DNA from: Sipunculus nudus | Lineage: Eukaryota; Annelida; Sipuncula; Golfingiida; Sipunculidae | Assembly (NCBI GenBank): GCA_026874595.1 | Contig: CM049319.1 | Location: 17,647,101 to 17,711,100, forward strand | Direction of reading: 5' to 3' | DNA: 64,000 nucleotides | Part shown: piece by piece, positions 1-9,830 of the stretch | Numbering within the stretch: position 1 is the stretch's first letter | Layout: each line of letters starts with the position of its first letter | Made by a program: the position numbers and the translations under genes | Notes under the pieces: generated by a model | The model's input: only the letters and a program-made list of their open reading frames with translations | Databases searched by the model: none | Told to the model about the DNA's origin: nothing

Positions 1-230
1 GTTACGGTCAGAATGCATCCGTTTGCACGATGAATGGTTACAATCCATATCTATTTAAATCCGTAGCGCAACCGCGTGCAACGCGCTATGCTGAGTGTGA
101 TATAAAATCGCGTGGGCGGTAACACTGCCATATTGGCCCGATGATGTCACAATCCGCTAGATCGGGCTGCATCCGTGGTCATAGATACGGTCAACCGATC
201 CCATGGGATCTCAGACAAAATTTTGCAACT
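1..230. other. Non-coding left edge, possible LINE 3' flank
   Basis: No gene is visible. The stretch has more CpG than the AT-rich sequence beside it. It carries a short inverted repeat, GCCCGAT near 135 and ATCGGGC near 163, with about 21 bases between. It may be the 3' untranslated end or target flank of the minus-strand LINE to its right, but no clear A-tail or target duplication marks the boundary. Confidence 0.4.
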
Positions 231-450
231 ATGACAACAAAATAACAACCAACAGAATAACAGCTACATCACAAATAACTGTAAAAATACACTACCACAT
301 TACATAAACACCACATTTCATGACAGTAGATATACATCTCTACATACATTTACACATATGCTTACATATAGACATAAATTTTACATATCTACACATCTAT
401 AAAACGAATCCATATAGATAATTTACACTAATGTACTCCTCTAATAACTA

Positions 451-1116
451 TCAAAGTAAGTCTGCCAATTTTTTACTGAATTCATCTGACCTGTTTTCAT
501 TTTTTGCAATTAACTCTTCAATTTTTACATACCATTTAAATTTTACTGTAAACTGTTCTATCTTTGGTAATACCTCGATTAGCTTACACTGATACAAGTA
601 CTGTTTACCCAATAATATAATAACATTTTCAACATCTTTCCCGTGTGATAAGCCAAATACAATATTAATTTCATTCCACTGAAGTTTAAGTGATTTTGTT
701 TTTAACCATTTATCTATACCATCCCAGAAATGTTGAGTAAAGTTGCATTGGTATATTAAATGTTCTATGTACTCCCGTGAACATTTACAAAATGTACATA
801 AATTGCTATCTTTCAGGCCACATTTATGTAGCCAATCGTTAACTGTTAGAGTCCTTGTTAAGATTTTATACTGTAATTCAAGTAATCGTTTATCTCTAGT
901 ACACTTCATGGTCATGGTTAGAATATTGCTCCACTCTTTTTCAGGTATATCATATGCCATTAAATAAAAACTTTTCCCAGTGATTTCTTTAATCTGGATT
1001 TTGCCTAGAAAATATTCATACATGTCCCTAAATTTTATAGAACTCAATTGTTCCCAAAGTTCATCTGGAGTACAATTAATCTTGTAAATCTCCTTATCAT
1101 CTGAGTCTCCCCTCAC
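451..1116 (-). pseudogene. LINE ORF2 C-terminal Cys/His region
   Basis: This is the last part of ORF2, in the same frame as the two preceding segments. It contains WSNILTMTMKCTRDKRLLELQYKILTRTL followed by a putative metal-binding motif, CTFC then EHLIYQC (C-X2-C ... H-X4-C), which closes the polymerase in this LINE group. The same motif appears in the right-hand LINE of this window as CDYC then EHRFFSC, so the two belong to one superfamily. The frame ends with a normal-looking TAA at 451-453, followed on the minus strand by AT-rich 3' UTR-like sequence. Confidence 0.8.
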
Positions 1117-1134
1117 AGACTGAGGTCTATAATT

Positions 1135-1941
1135 CTAAATCTTAGACAGAATTGCTCTCCATAAAGTATATGCGTATAAAGGTGCCCCTTTTGCCTTCCA
1201 GCTGTCATATGGAATACTATTACCTGAAGCATCATATAAATCAGTAACATATACCATACCTAAGTGAAACATGACGGAATTATATACAGTCTTCCCCTCC
1301 ACAGTTATATCTTTATTATTCCATATGATCGCTGGACTTTCGGATTTGTATACACTTTTCCATACCTTCAAAATATCTTTATAAAACAAAGGAATCTTAA
1401 TTAATGTGGAATCATCATAATTACTGCCCATCAAGAGTAGTATATTTCCACAAGATGAACAAAGTCTATCAATTAAAGTATTTAAAAGGCGATTACTTCC
1501 TTTAATATACCGTTTCAGCCAAATTATCTTTTGTGCATTTATCATACACTGGATATTTACCATCTTTAGGCCCCCTTCCTCATACCTCAGACATAGTAAA
1601 TCCCTATTTATTCTACCTTTGGGGCTACCTTTCCATATGAATTTAAATAAAAGCTCATTTATTTCTTTTAAAACATCCTTTGTTACAAGTATCACTGTCA
1701 AAACATACTGAAATATTGAAAATCCTAAATTTTTAGCCAATAATATTCTGCCCAGCAAAGTTAGATTTCTAGTTTTCCACATATTTAGTGTTAGTTTAGC
1801 TTTTTCTATTTTTGGTCTAATGTTATCCTCAACTGTCTGGCGGTCATTGTGTGTGATTGTTATACCTAGAACTGTTATACTGTGTTTCCATTGCCCTTTA
1901 AGGGGCATATCAGTTCTGAACCGCTGAGAACCAATCCACAT
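1135..1941 (-). pseudogene. LINE reverse transcriptase thumb/connection segment
   Basis: This continues the same frame as the palm segment after one stop. It opens MWIGSQRFR and includes LGITITHND, RNLTLLGRILLAKNLG and LLFKFIWKGSPKGRINRDLL. These match the conserved 'LGV.., LSLLGRITVIK.., FIW..K.KI' series that follows the palm in L1/Tx1-like elements. The frame is intact for 268 codons and ends at a TAG (1135-1137), beyond which the homologous frame continues. This domain helps hold the RNA template and has no separate host function. Confidence 0.8.
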
Positions 1942-1974
1942 AAATTCCGTCTTCTCTTGGTAAGCCTTGAGACC

Positions 1975-2370
1975 TTACAAATTTCCAAACTCATCTAGTG
2001 TTTGTAAAAATATTTTAGCAGACTCGTGATCCTGTAATAAAAGTGTCATGTCAATAGCATATTGAACCAATTTAATTTCATCTACATCATTTAAACTAAT
2101 TCCTTTAATATCTCTTTTTCCTCTTATTATAATTGACAAGATCTCAATCGCTATCACAAATAAGTATTGAGAGAGGGGGTCTCCTTGACGTACCCCTCTT
2201 TCAACATTAAAGTAAGCACAGCTGAATCCTTGATTCATAATACACGACGAGATACCGTTATAAAACGTTTTGACCCATCTAATTACTTCAGGACCAAAAT
2301 TAAACTGTTCCAACGCTTCAAAAATATAGTCCCATTCTAATGAATCAAAATTATTCCCTTTTACTGCGTG
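1975..2370 (-). pseudogene. LINE reverse transcriptase, palm core fragment
   Basis: The visible motifs in order are NNFDSLEWDYIF (motif A region with the first catalytic aspartate), WVKTFYNGISSCIMNQG, RGVRQGDPLSQYLF (motif B region) and QYAIDMTLLL where active LINEs have YADDTTLLL. The second residue of the catalytic DD pair is therefore kept, but the first is changed to isoleucine, and the enzyme would be expected to be dead even without the TAA at 1975-1977. Sequence upstream of about 2370 no longer resembles a LINE, so the copy is truncated there. The reading frame continues past the stop into the next segment as GLKAYQEKTEFMWIG, the usual next LINE motif. Confidence 0.85.
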
Positions 2371-2452
2371 TCTCATGCCGCATTCCGCATACCTCGGTAA
2401 ACGGTATATGATTAAATAACAGGATTTCTTTTTTGCGTACCGCATACCGTAA

Positions 2453-2735
2453 ACGCAGCTTTATGCCTCACACATCACCAGCCGTGTCCCGGAGGATTTT
2501 TATAAATCGGCGGAGCAGCGAACTAACTGCCCATTTTAAATAAAACCTAGCCGACAAACGTCGATTTTAAAGATTTTAAGACATTAGTAACGAAGCTCGG
2601 CTTACTGTTAGCGCAGCTTTATGTCTCACACATTACCAGCCGAGTCCGCGAGGATTTTTAACTCCTTGCCCATTTTAAATAAATTTTTATAGATTGTTAT
2701 AGATTGTGGTCACATTAGTATCGAGGACCGGCCGA
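2453..2735. repeat. Diverged tandem duplication, two copies
   Basis: Two imperfect direct copies, 2453-2603 and 2611-2735. Both open GCGCAGCTTTATG or ACGCAGCTTTATG, and both then contain CTCACACAT, ACCAGCCG, GAGGATTTTTA, CCCATTTTAAATAAA and ACATTAGTA in that order. Copy 1 has about 25 extra bases in the middle. They abut the truncated LINE and precede the GC-rich block. They may belong to an older, unidentified element. Confidence 0.75.
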
Positions 2736-2739
2736 GTCC

Positions 2740-3412
2740 AAAGATTTTTTTCTGCACCTCAAATGTGAAGGGGTACGCAGGATGTCGTTGGAAGCACATC
2801 CGAGCCTCCTCAAAACATCGCTCGGAACTCGTCCGACGGACTTTAACTTGACCGAGGCTCCTCAGTGGTCCGCCCGACCAGTTTGGACCTCTCAGCGGCG
2901 ATCTCTTCTAGAGCTCCGACCGAGCAAAACTTTCGCCGAATTTCCAGCGAGTCCTCGCGCTAAAGCCGGCGTCACATATCAAACGGCCTTCGGCCGAATT
3001 TGTGGATCGCAAGGAAGTCGCCGAATTTCAAGCACGCCTGGGAGTCGAGCGTTTTTTTTGCTTAAAATCCACCTTGTCACATATTGAATGGGGATCGGGC
3101 CGTGCTGAAAACACTTGTGATAAAAAATCGAGCGACGGCCGTCAGTAAATAAACGGGAGTCCGGCGAAGCCCGCTCGACATAATGGCAGGCGCCGACCGA
3201 GTTTCGGTCGATGGTCTATTGGTCTGTCGATGCCCGCCCGACACCCGGGCTCCGCCCGCGTTGGCTCCGCCCGACGTCCTGCCTGACGTCCTCCAACGTC
3301 CGCGCTTCGAGTATATATAGGGCATGTTGTTACGAAACCCAATATCAACAGATCACGCAGTCGTGACAAACAAATTTTGTAATTGAGATAAAAAAAATCA
3401 GATTCTGTAACA
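2740..3412. other. GC-rich, TATA-bearing block; possible LTR relic
   Basis: No recognisable protein is encoded, although chance open frames exist because of the GC content. The block is rich in CCGA and GGCCGA words. A TATATATAG box lies at 3312-3320, and about 90 bases later the block reaches CTGTAACA at 3405-3412. That octamer is also the right edge of the two gypsy LTRs in this window. One reading is an old LTR with promoter and R/U5 end at 3412; another is a GC-rich repeat that the gypsy element entered. Neither is proven. Confidence 0.35.
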
Positions 3413-3464
3413 CTAGGCAGCGTGAAATGTATAGGGGAACGAATAAAGAAGTAAGTGGTTTTTT

Positions 3465-3851
3465 TGTTAACAAATAACTAATTTAAATTCAAAACAACCC
3501 TAACATTACAATACGCTAAATTAATACAACTACACAGTTTAACAACAGTATAACAGCCAATCAATACAATCACACAGTAAAATAAAGAAAACGCACAGTA
3601 CCTGGATACCACCACTGTAACAGCAAAAAGTCCTTTAAAATGTATAAGCCGTTCACACAAATCATCTCAGAGGATAACAGTCCAATGTAATCACAAAGCA
3701 ATGTACTGTAATCCAAATGTGAAATCCTGGTAGTGATCCGAAAGGCAAACTGAAGACTATATAAAATCCGTCATAAATTTGAAGAAAATCTCTAACTGCT
3801 GTATGTATCGGAAAAGGTCCCACTCTACTTTGTCCGCTGGAATATTATCTC

Positions 3852-3910
<59 letters not shown>

Positions 3911-4266
3911 AAACACAGCTCCTACTTATAGGTTCTCATCTCAAGCCGAGAACTTTCCATTTCTCGAAAAATCCAAAGAACCTAACATAATACACAATAC
4001 ACACGCGTTACAGGAAACATCTAGAACAACATCGCTGTGTCTCTACATATCAGGATTCACACGTTAGCCGGCCCGGCTCAGCCAGGCGAGAAAGCCCAAG
4101 ACTAGCATGACCCTGTGTTTACACGTGGGCCGCACCCGGCCAGCTAGAGCAAGAAACACCGTAGCATGGCAACGTCAGGGCTTGAGCCAAACACGAATCA
4201 GAATGCCAACAGCGCACAATAAAAGAGACATGTCAACAGCTCACAATAAAACAGGCATCTGTAACA
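3465..4266 (-). repeat. 3' LTR of the gypsy element
   Basis: From about 3545 to 4266 this aligns with 8354-9038 across nearly its whole length. Shared words include CCAATCAATACAATCACACAG, AAATGTATAAGCCGTTCACA and GGCCGCACCCGGCCAGCTAGA. The right edge, TCTGTAACA, abuts the polypurine tract. The left edge is set at TGTTAACA (3465), which gives inverted ends TGTTA...TAACA, but the other LTR is truncated there and cannot confirm it. An alternative left edge at 3432 would give a 5-base ATGTA flank matching 9039-9043. Confidence 0.75.
3854..3904. repeat. (CT)n microsatellite inside the 3' LTR
   Basis: About 25 CT repeats. The matching place in the other LTR (8664-8682) has only a short CTGTCTCTCTCTCCTCT run, so the array expanded after the two LTRs were made identical at insertion. 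Confidence 0.95.
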
Positions 4267-4279
4267 CTCCCCTTCCTTT
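4267..4279 (-). other. Polypurine tract of the gypsy element
   Basis: Read on the minus strand this is AAAGGAAGGGGAG, followed directly by the LTR start TGTTACAG. That is the expected layout of the plus-strand primer at the internal edge of a 3' LTR, and it fixes the LTR border at 4266/4267. Confidence 0.8.
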
Positions 4280-4397
4280 GAGAAAAAAGAAAGTTTTCTC
4301 GGAAAACTTTCTTTTTGCGACCACAATCACTAAATCTTTATAATATCTCAAGAATATCTTATTTACAACATTACATAAACATCTCGTTTACAACACT

Positions 4398-5800
4398 TTA
4401 TAAACATCTCGATAAGCAATCAGCAAGTACATTGTCTTTCCCTTTAATGTGTCTGATTTCAAAACTCCATCTCAACAATCTTTGATTTTCACACTTCAAC
4501 TTGTTCATGAACGTGAGGGGACTGTGAACACTGAAGACAGTGATAGGCTTGACTGATGAAGTAACATAAACTTCAAAATGTTGCAATGCCAAAATCAAAG
4601 CCAAACATTCTTTTTCAACAGTGGAGTAGTTTTTCTGGTTTGCATTAAACCTTCTTGAGAAATAACAAATTGGATGACCTATGCAATCATTGCCTTTTGT
4701 AACAACACAGCACCAGCAGCAATATCACTAGCATCTACAGCTAACTAAAAAGGTACAGAAAAGTCTGGAGCTACAAAAACTAGTGAACTTTGCAAAATTG
4801 CCTTTAAATTCTATAATGCATTTTCATACTGAACATTCCATACAAACTTTTGATTCTTCTTCAACAAATTAGTCAAAGGTTCAACTACAGCAGAAAAATT
4901 AGAACAAAACTTCCTGTAATATCCAACCATACCAAGAAAACGCATTAGTTGCCTTTTGTTTTCTTGTCTAGGAAATGCAGAAATAGCACTTCTCTTAGCA
5001 TCAACAGGTTTTACTAGACCCTGCCCTACAATATGACCCAAAAATGTTACGTGTGCATGACTAAACTCAGATTTTACTAAGTTGATGGTCAGACGTGCTT
5101 CACAGAGTCTTTGGAAGAGGTCCCGAAGAACTTGCAGATGTTTCTCCCTTCGTTTCTTCTGTATACGCTAAGGTCATCAATATGTGCGTCGCAGCCCTGA
5201 TTGTCCTTGACAACCATGTGGATGAGGCGCTGGAACGTGGCTGGCGAGTTCTTCATGCCAAACGGCATAACTGTATACTATTACAGTCCATGCGGCGTCA
5301 CAAATGCGGACACTTTTTTTGCTCGTTCTGTCAGCGGATCTTGCCAGAATCCTTTTAGCAAGTCAAACTTGGAAACATATCTGAAGCTACCGACTCTATC
5401 AATACAATCATTGATCCTCCGAATTGGGAATATGTCAGTCTTGATGAGAGAGTTCAGTTTTTGATAATCTGTGCACATACGGCAACTTTTATCAGGTTTT
5501 GGCACAAGAATACATAGTGAACTCCAGTTACTGTTACTAATTTAAATAAAACCATTGTCCAGCAAATATTGAATCTCATCCTGTAGATACTTTTGCTTTT
5601 CTGGATTCAGAAAAATTCATCCCGTAGATACTTTTGCTTTTCTGGATTAAAAAAATTCAACGCTTGCCTCGCCAACATCGACGTCACGGCACAATATGCT
5701 AGTTCGCGTTGGAATGTCACTAAACAAATGTTCATAATTCCGCAGCAGGTCCTTGAGGTCTTGTTGTTGCTGTGCGGTAAGATGTGTTAGTTTGGCATCA
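4398..5800 (-). pseudogene. Gypsy reverse transcriptase and RNase H, broken
   Basis: On the minus strand the N-terminal RT segment (LTHLTAQQQQDLKDLL, then LFSDIPTRTS) is fused to the integrase tail. It is followed by PKPDKSCRMCTDYQKLN, SKFDLLKGFWQ, VMPFGMKNSPATFQR and HIDDLSVY, the catalytic YIDD-type box at about 5170-5184 with its aspartates kept. Connection sequence FLGMVGYYRKFC lies near 4900. RNase H shows AVDASDIAAGAVL near 4735 and HIKGKDNVLADCLSR near 4400. The frame has several stops and shifts, including TAA-TAG just after PHGL near 5280, and a 41-base tandem duplication at 5577-5658. These domains would copy the element RNA into DNA and degrade the RNA strand. Confidence 0.85.
5577..5658. 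repeat. 41-bp tandem duplication in the RT-coding region
   Basis: Two copies start at 5577 and 5618. Both contain GTAGATACTTTTGCTTTTCTGGATT, broken here as GTAGATACTTTTG plus CTTTTCTGGATT. On the coding strand the unit encodes the NPEKQKYL-type motif of gypsy RT, so that motif is doubled. At 41 bases the duplication also shifts the frame. Confidence 0.9.
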
Positions 5801-5849
5801 AGGTTGTTAAGCACTTCTGAGTTTTTAAATGGTACTGTACCACACTGAA

Positions 5850-7288
5850 TGTCTACTTCACACTTACAATCAGTATCTACTTTAACTGGGTCAGGGTCAG
5901 TTTTTACACAATTAACAGCAGTAACATTATGTACAACATCTGATCTGCTATTTCTGTCATAATATGGTTTCAACATGTTAACATGGCACAGTTGTTTTTC
6001 CTTACGCCTATCTGGTGTCAACAATATGCAATTTAAATCACTGACTTTCTTGTCAACAATGTAAGGACCAAAATACCTAGCTTGCAGAGGTCTGCCAGGG
6101 ATAGGTAGTAAGGCAAGGACCTTTTCACCAGGCTCAGACGTCCTTTTTACAGTGTGCTTGTCATACTTTGTTTTCATTTTACTTTGTGCAGATTAAGATT
6201 TGACTTTGCAATCTCACAAGCATTGTGTAGTTAAGTGCAAAAGTCTGAGACATACTGCAACAAACTAAGAGAATCAGCATTTTCACACAAGAGTTTTTCT
6301 TTAAGCAGTTTTAAGGGACCGCGAACTGAGTGAAAACTAGTTCAAAGGGACTGAAACCCAAGGGCGCTTGGAAGGATTCTCTGACAGCAAACAGCAATAG
6401 GTGGATTCCTTCATCCCAGTCTTTCTGTGTGTCATAGCAATAAGTCCTAATCATGTTTTTTAATGTCTGGTGAAAACGCTCGAGGGCGCCCTGACTTTCA
6501 GGATGGTATGGCGAAGTGCTGTACTGTTTTATACCTAGCTCAAGCTTAACTTGCTGGAATAAGCCAGACATAAAATTAGACCCTTGGTCAGACTGGGTGG
6601 ATTTTGGTAATGCAAAAGTTGTAAAAAAATTGGTCAGAGCTTTGACAACACTTTTGTCATTAATTTTGCGCAATGGTTTAGCCTCAAAGAACATTGTAGA
6701 TGCGCACATAATTGTTAGCAAGTATTCATGTCCAGATTTTAATTTGGGCAGTTGTCCAACACAGTCAACAATAATCCTACTAAATGGTTAATCGAAAGCA
6801 GTAATAGGCCTAAATGGGGCTTTAGGAGAATTCTGATTGGGTTTGCCTACCATTTGGCATGTATGGCATGATTTACAATATTGTACATCTTTCCTGAGGT
6901 TAGGCCAATAGAAGTGTGTACTAACTTTCTGATAAGGTTTATTTATACCTGAATGGCCAGACAAAGGAGCTTCATGTGCCATGCTTAGAATTTCATTGCG
7001 AAAGCTTTTAGGCATTACTATTTGATGTTTGATAGCCCACTCATCATCAGCGCATACATCAGGTGGTCGCCATTTACGCATAAGCACTCCATTTTTAACA
7101 TAGAAACAAACTGGGTTCTGTGACAGTTCATCTTTAGAAACTGCTTTGGGAAAAAAACATGAAATATCAGGGTCCTTATGCTGTTCCGCGATAAGTTGTG
7201 ACCTTGAAAATGCTGCATCCTGTACGGGCGAGTCGTTGGACGAGTCACTAGTGACCCCCAGGGTTATTATCTGGACCATTATCCTCAT
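5850..7288 (-). pseudogene. Gypsy integrase, nearly complete with broken frame
   Basis: The N-terminal zinc-binding region reads AHEAPLSGHSGINK ... CKSCHTCQ (HHCC). The catalytic core has the first aspartate in IVDCVG (codon near 6764), the second in QSDQGSNFMSG, and the glutamate in ESQGALERFHQTLK, so the D,D-35-E set is present. The C-terminal part has RYFGPYIV, a GPY/F motif typical of gypsy/chromovirus-type integrases. A TAA at 6788-6790 splits the frame just before the core without shifting it, and a frameshift separates the core from the C-terminal segment. The enzyme would have joined element DNA to the host chromosome. Its place before RT on the same strand gives the Gmr1-like order. 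Confidence 0.88.
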
Positions 7289-7448
7289 GTGTGCCTTTCT
7301 TGGCCATAAGTCTAGTTACAGCACATGAAGGACACAAACCAGGAATTTTCTGACTTTCAGGACCAGTGTCCCGATCAAGTTACAGCTTTTCCTTCACTAT
7401 TGGTACAGGCCGCACTTTGTCACTCGCAACATCATTTCCTAGTAGCAA

Positions 7449-8353
7449 TTACTTTAAGGGTAAAGTAGTTCTTATGCCCACAGTAATATTCCCAGAAATC
7501 AAATCTGACCCTAAATGGATACTGTGAAGCGGAACTGAAGTGTGCCTGTCTGAAAACACACCCTTTACAAGTGCATGTGTACCAGTAAAAGACCTATTAG
7601 AAAATGGCAAAGTGCCTGCCAACATTAAAGTCTGGCCTGAACCAGTGTCCCTTAAAATTCTAATAGGGGTAGAATCTGAAAAATCACCCGAAAGTGATAC
7701 AAAACCACCATGTATGAATGGCTCAAATAACTCCATTTCAGAGTCACGAGAGGAATCCACTACCTCAGCTTCATCAAACAAAGAACTGGCACTGACAGTG
7801 TCAGTCATAAACTCCTTTTCAGAGTCATTAAAGGAATTTACATCCCTATTACAATCAAACTCCTCATGGAAGCCAACAGAGGAATTTTCCTCAACCGAAA
7901 CACCCCCGCAAGAGTCATAAAAGGACCTGGCCTTATTTAGTGGATACTCCTGGCAGGAGTCGTGAAAAGACCCAGCCTTATTAAACCCCTCGCAGGAATC
8001 AAATGAGGTTTTTTCCACGCAAGCTACGGATTCTTCTTTGGATTCAGACGGCACGTTGGCCTCCGTAGCATCAAACTCTTTATTAGAGTCAATAAAGGAG
8101 TTGTACTCCTTATTTACATGAAAAGAGCTTGGCTCTTGTACTATGCTATGCATAGATTTTGAAACAAAACCAGAAGGTTTACTCTTTGGTTTATTTGCAA
8201 GTTTCCAGCAGTAAGATATTAGATGACCTTCCTTTTCGCAGTAATTACAAATTTTCTTTAAAAATGACTAGTTTTGGTTGGATTCTGACACAGTAGACGT
8301 GGACTGAGCTGTAGCAATGGACTTTGCTGAACTATCAGGACTACTAGTACTAC
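7449..8353 (-). pseudogene. Gag zinc knuckle plus aspartic protease, gag truncated
   Basis: Read on the minus strand, a polar Ser/Thr-rich gag tail starts at the LTR junction near 8353 and meets a TAG at 8268-8270. It then enters a canonical CCHC knuckle at 8208-8249 (C-X2-C-X4-H-X4-C, CNYCEKEGHLISYC), which would bind the element RNA. The same frame runs on through a long acidic Ser-rich linker with repeated SF.DS..EF-like units to the protease. The protease active site is RDTGSGQTLM (aspartate codon at 7647-7649) and the frame stops at 7449-7451. Gag matrix and capsid sequence is missing. A frameshift lies between here and the integrase. Confidence 0.85.
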
Positions 8354-9038
8354 AACAGTATAATAGCCAATCAATACAATCACACAGTAAAATAAACAAA
8401 GTGCACAGTACCTGGTTACCACCACTGTCACAGCGATAAGTCCTTTAAAATGTATAAGCCGTTCACACAAATCTTTTCAGAGAATAATAGTCCAATGTAA
8501 TCAAAATATCAATGTACTGTAATCCAAATGTGAAATCCTGGCAGTGATCCGTAAGGCAAACTGAATACTATATAAAATTCGTCATAAATTTGAAAAATAT
8601 CTCTAACTGCTGCATGTAACGGAAAAGGTCCCACTCTTCTGTGTCCGCTGGAATATTCTCTCACCTGTCTCTCTCTCCTCTAAAAGACGGCCCTTATTTA
8701 TAGTTTCTCATCTCAAGCCAAGAACTTTCCATTTCTCGAAAAATCCAAAGAACCTAACATAATACACAGAAAACAAGCGTTACAAGAAACAATTAGAACA
8801 ACATCGCTGTGTCTCTACATACCAGATTTCACACGTGAGCCGACCCGGCTTGGCCAGGCGAGAAAACCGCAGACTAGCATGACCCTGTGTTTACATATGG
8901 GCCGCACCCGGCCAGCTAGAACAAGGAACGCCGCAGCATAGCAACGCCAGGGCTTGAGCCAAACATGAATAAGAATGTCAACAGCGCACAATAAAAGAGA
9001 CATGTCAACAGCTCACAATAAAACAGGCTTCTGTAACA
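8354..9038 (-). repeat. 5' LTR of the gypsy element, inner end truncated
   Basis: Aligned with 3545-4266. The outer edge TCTGTAACA ends at 9038. At the inner side, similarity to the other LTR stops at CAACAGTATAATAGCC near 8354 and gag coding sequence follows at once. About 90 bases of LTR, the primer-binding site and most of gag were therefore removed in one internal deletion. In this copy the CT array is short, close to the ancestral state. Confidence 0.8.
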
Positions 9039-9830
9039 ATGTAAAAAAGTTTTACACATCATATTTCTGATATCTCAGAGAGTGAAGAGCACTGCACAGC
9101 ACCGAGGAATGTTGAAGGTATCTCAAAAGGTAAGGGATATAAACCCCAGGAATCAAAGTCCTGAGTTGACAGGAGGAGCTTGGCCGTGGACCGTAGAAGC
9201 CGCCCGACGGCGGCCGACACCAGCACGGAGCACGCTTGAAGTACGTTTGGCTTTGTACAAGTAGGGCGGGATACGGGAGGGGATCGTTCGAGTATCGTAT
9301 GGAGCCCTTGCGGCGGCCGCGCAGCCCTGCCGATCATAGTCCGAATTCTAAAACAAAAATATGGCCTAAAATCGTCGAATTGCTGCCCGAATTTCGAATA
9401 TATGTTGGCCGCTGCCCGAGCGATCTATGAGTGACCTTTTTATGAGCTCTGCGTTCTCAAAATTTGCCATGGAAAATCGCTGAATTTGGAACTTGTTTCG
9501 GTGCCCTGCGAACGTCGGCCGATTCCTTAAAATCGAAGCGGAGCCCGCAGTGTTGTAGCACACACCGTCCGTATTCCTGCCGAAAATGCCCTTTTTGAGC
9601 TCGCAGAGAAGTCGGACGGGCTCTGTTTTGGATATGTGACGGCCCTTAAAGAGCAACGAGCTCCCAACGAGCTGTTAAAATACTGATGAGGTTCGTACGA
9701 GTAAACAATGTCCGGCCGAAGCTCGCCCGAAAAGTCTACCTTTTGGCAAAAAAAAACAAAAAAACAAACAACTCTGTAGGGGCTCGTTAACGTGCTCGTT
9801 TGGAGCACAGACATCCGCTATATCGTTTGC
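9039..9830. other. GC-rich block to the right of the gypsy element
   Basis: No protein is recognised; the open frames here look like chance products of GC content. Words such as CCGAATT, CGGCCGA and GAGCTC recur. GGATATGTGACGGCC near 9629 is close to the reverse complement of GGCGTCACATATC near 2964, with similar flanks. The GC-rich blocks on either side of the gypsy element may therefore be diverged inverted copies of one older element. Confidence 0.35.

Larger units (their letters stand above)
231..2375 (-). mobile_element. L1/Tx1-like non-LTR retrotransposon, 5'-truncated
   Basis: This is the 3' part of a LINE read on the minus strand. It starts inside the reverse transcriptase, at the motif usually read as AFDSLEW (here NNFDSLEW near 2345), and runs through the fingers/palm, the thumb and the C-terminal cysteine-histidine region. 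The N-terminal endonuclease and ORF1 are absent, as expected from incomplete target-primed reverse transcription. The three open segments at 451-1116, 1135-1941 and 1975-2370 share one frame and are separated only by a TAA at 1975-1977 and a TAG at 1135-1137, so this copy is fairly young. The clade (L1/Tx1-like) is judged by motif style, not by a tree. The 3' boundary is uncertain and is placed where AT-rich minus-strand 3' UTR-like sequence ends. Confidence 0.8.
3465..9038 (-). mobile_element. Ty3/gypsy-class LTR retrotransposon, Gmr1-like gene order, decayed
   Basis: Two similar LTRs flank an internal region read on the minus strand. From its 5' side (high coordinates) come a gag zinc knuckle, an aspartic protease, an integrase (HHCC, DDE core, GPY/F domain), reverse transcriptase and RNase H, then a polypurine tract next to the 3' LTR. 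Integrase ahead of reverse transcriptase is the Ty1/copia order, yet the integrase has a GPY/F motif and the polymerase is gypsy-like. That combination is established for Gmr1-type gypsy elements. The copy is dead: most of gag and the primer-binding site are deleted, frames are broken, and the LTRs differ by roughly one base in twelve by eye. No envelope-like frame was seen. Confidence 0.88.

Noticed and set aside
2782-3369. Overlapping GC-rich open frames of 75-101 codons on both strands
   Set aside because: They mirror one another, are Arg/Pro/Ala-rich from base composition, and have no recognisable domain.
5095-5464. Plus-strand open frames of 87 codons
   Set aside because: Antisense shadows of the gypsy reverse transcriptase, which reads on the minus strand with clear motifs.
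3465-9038. An endogenous retrovirus with an envelope gene
   Set aside because: Between RNase H and the polypurine tract there are only about 115 bases and no envelope-like frame.
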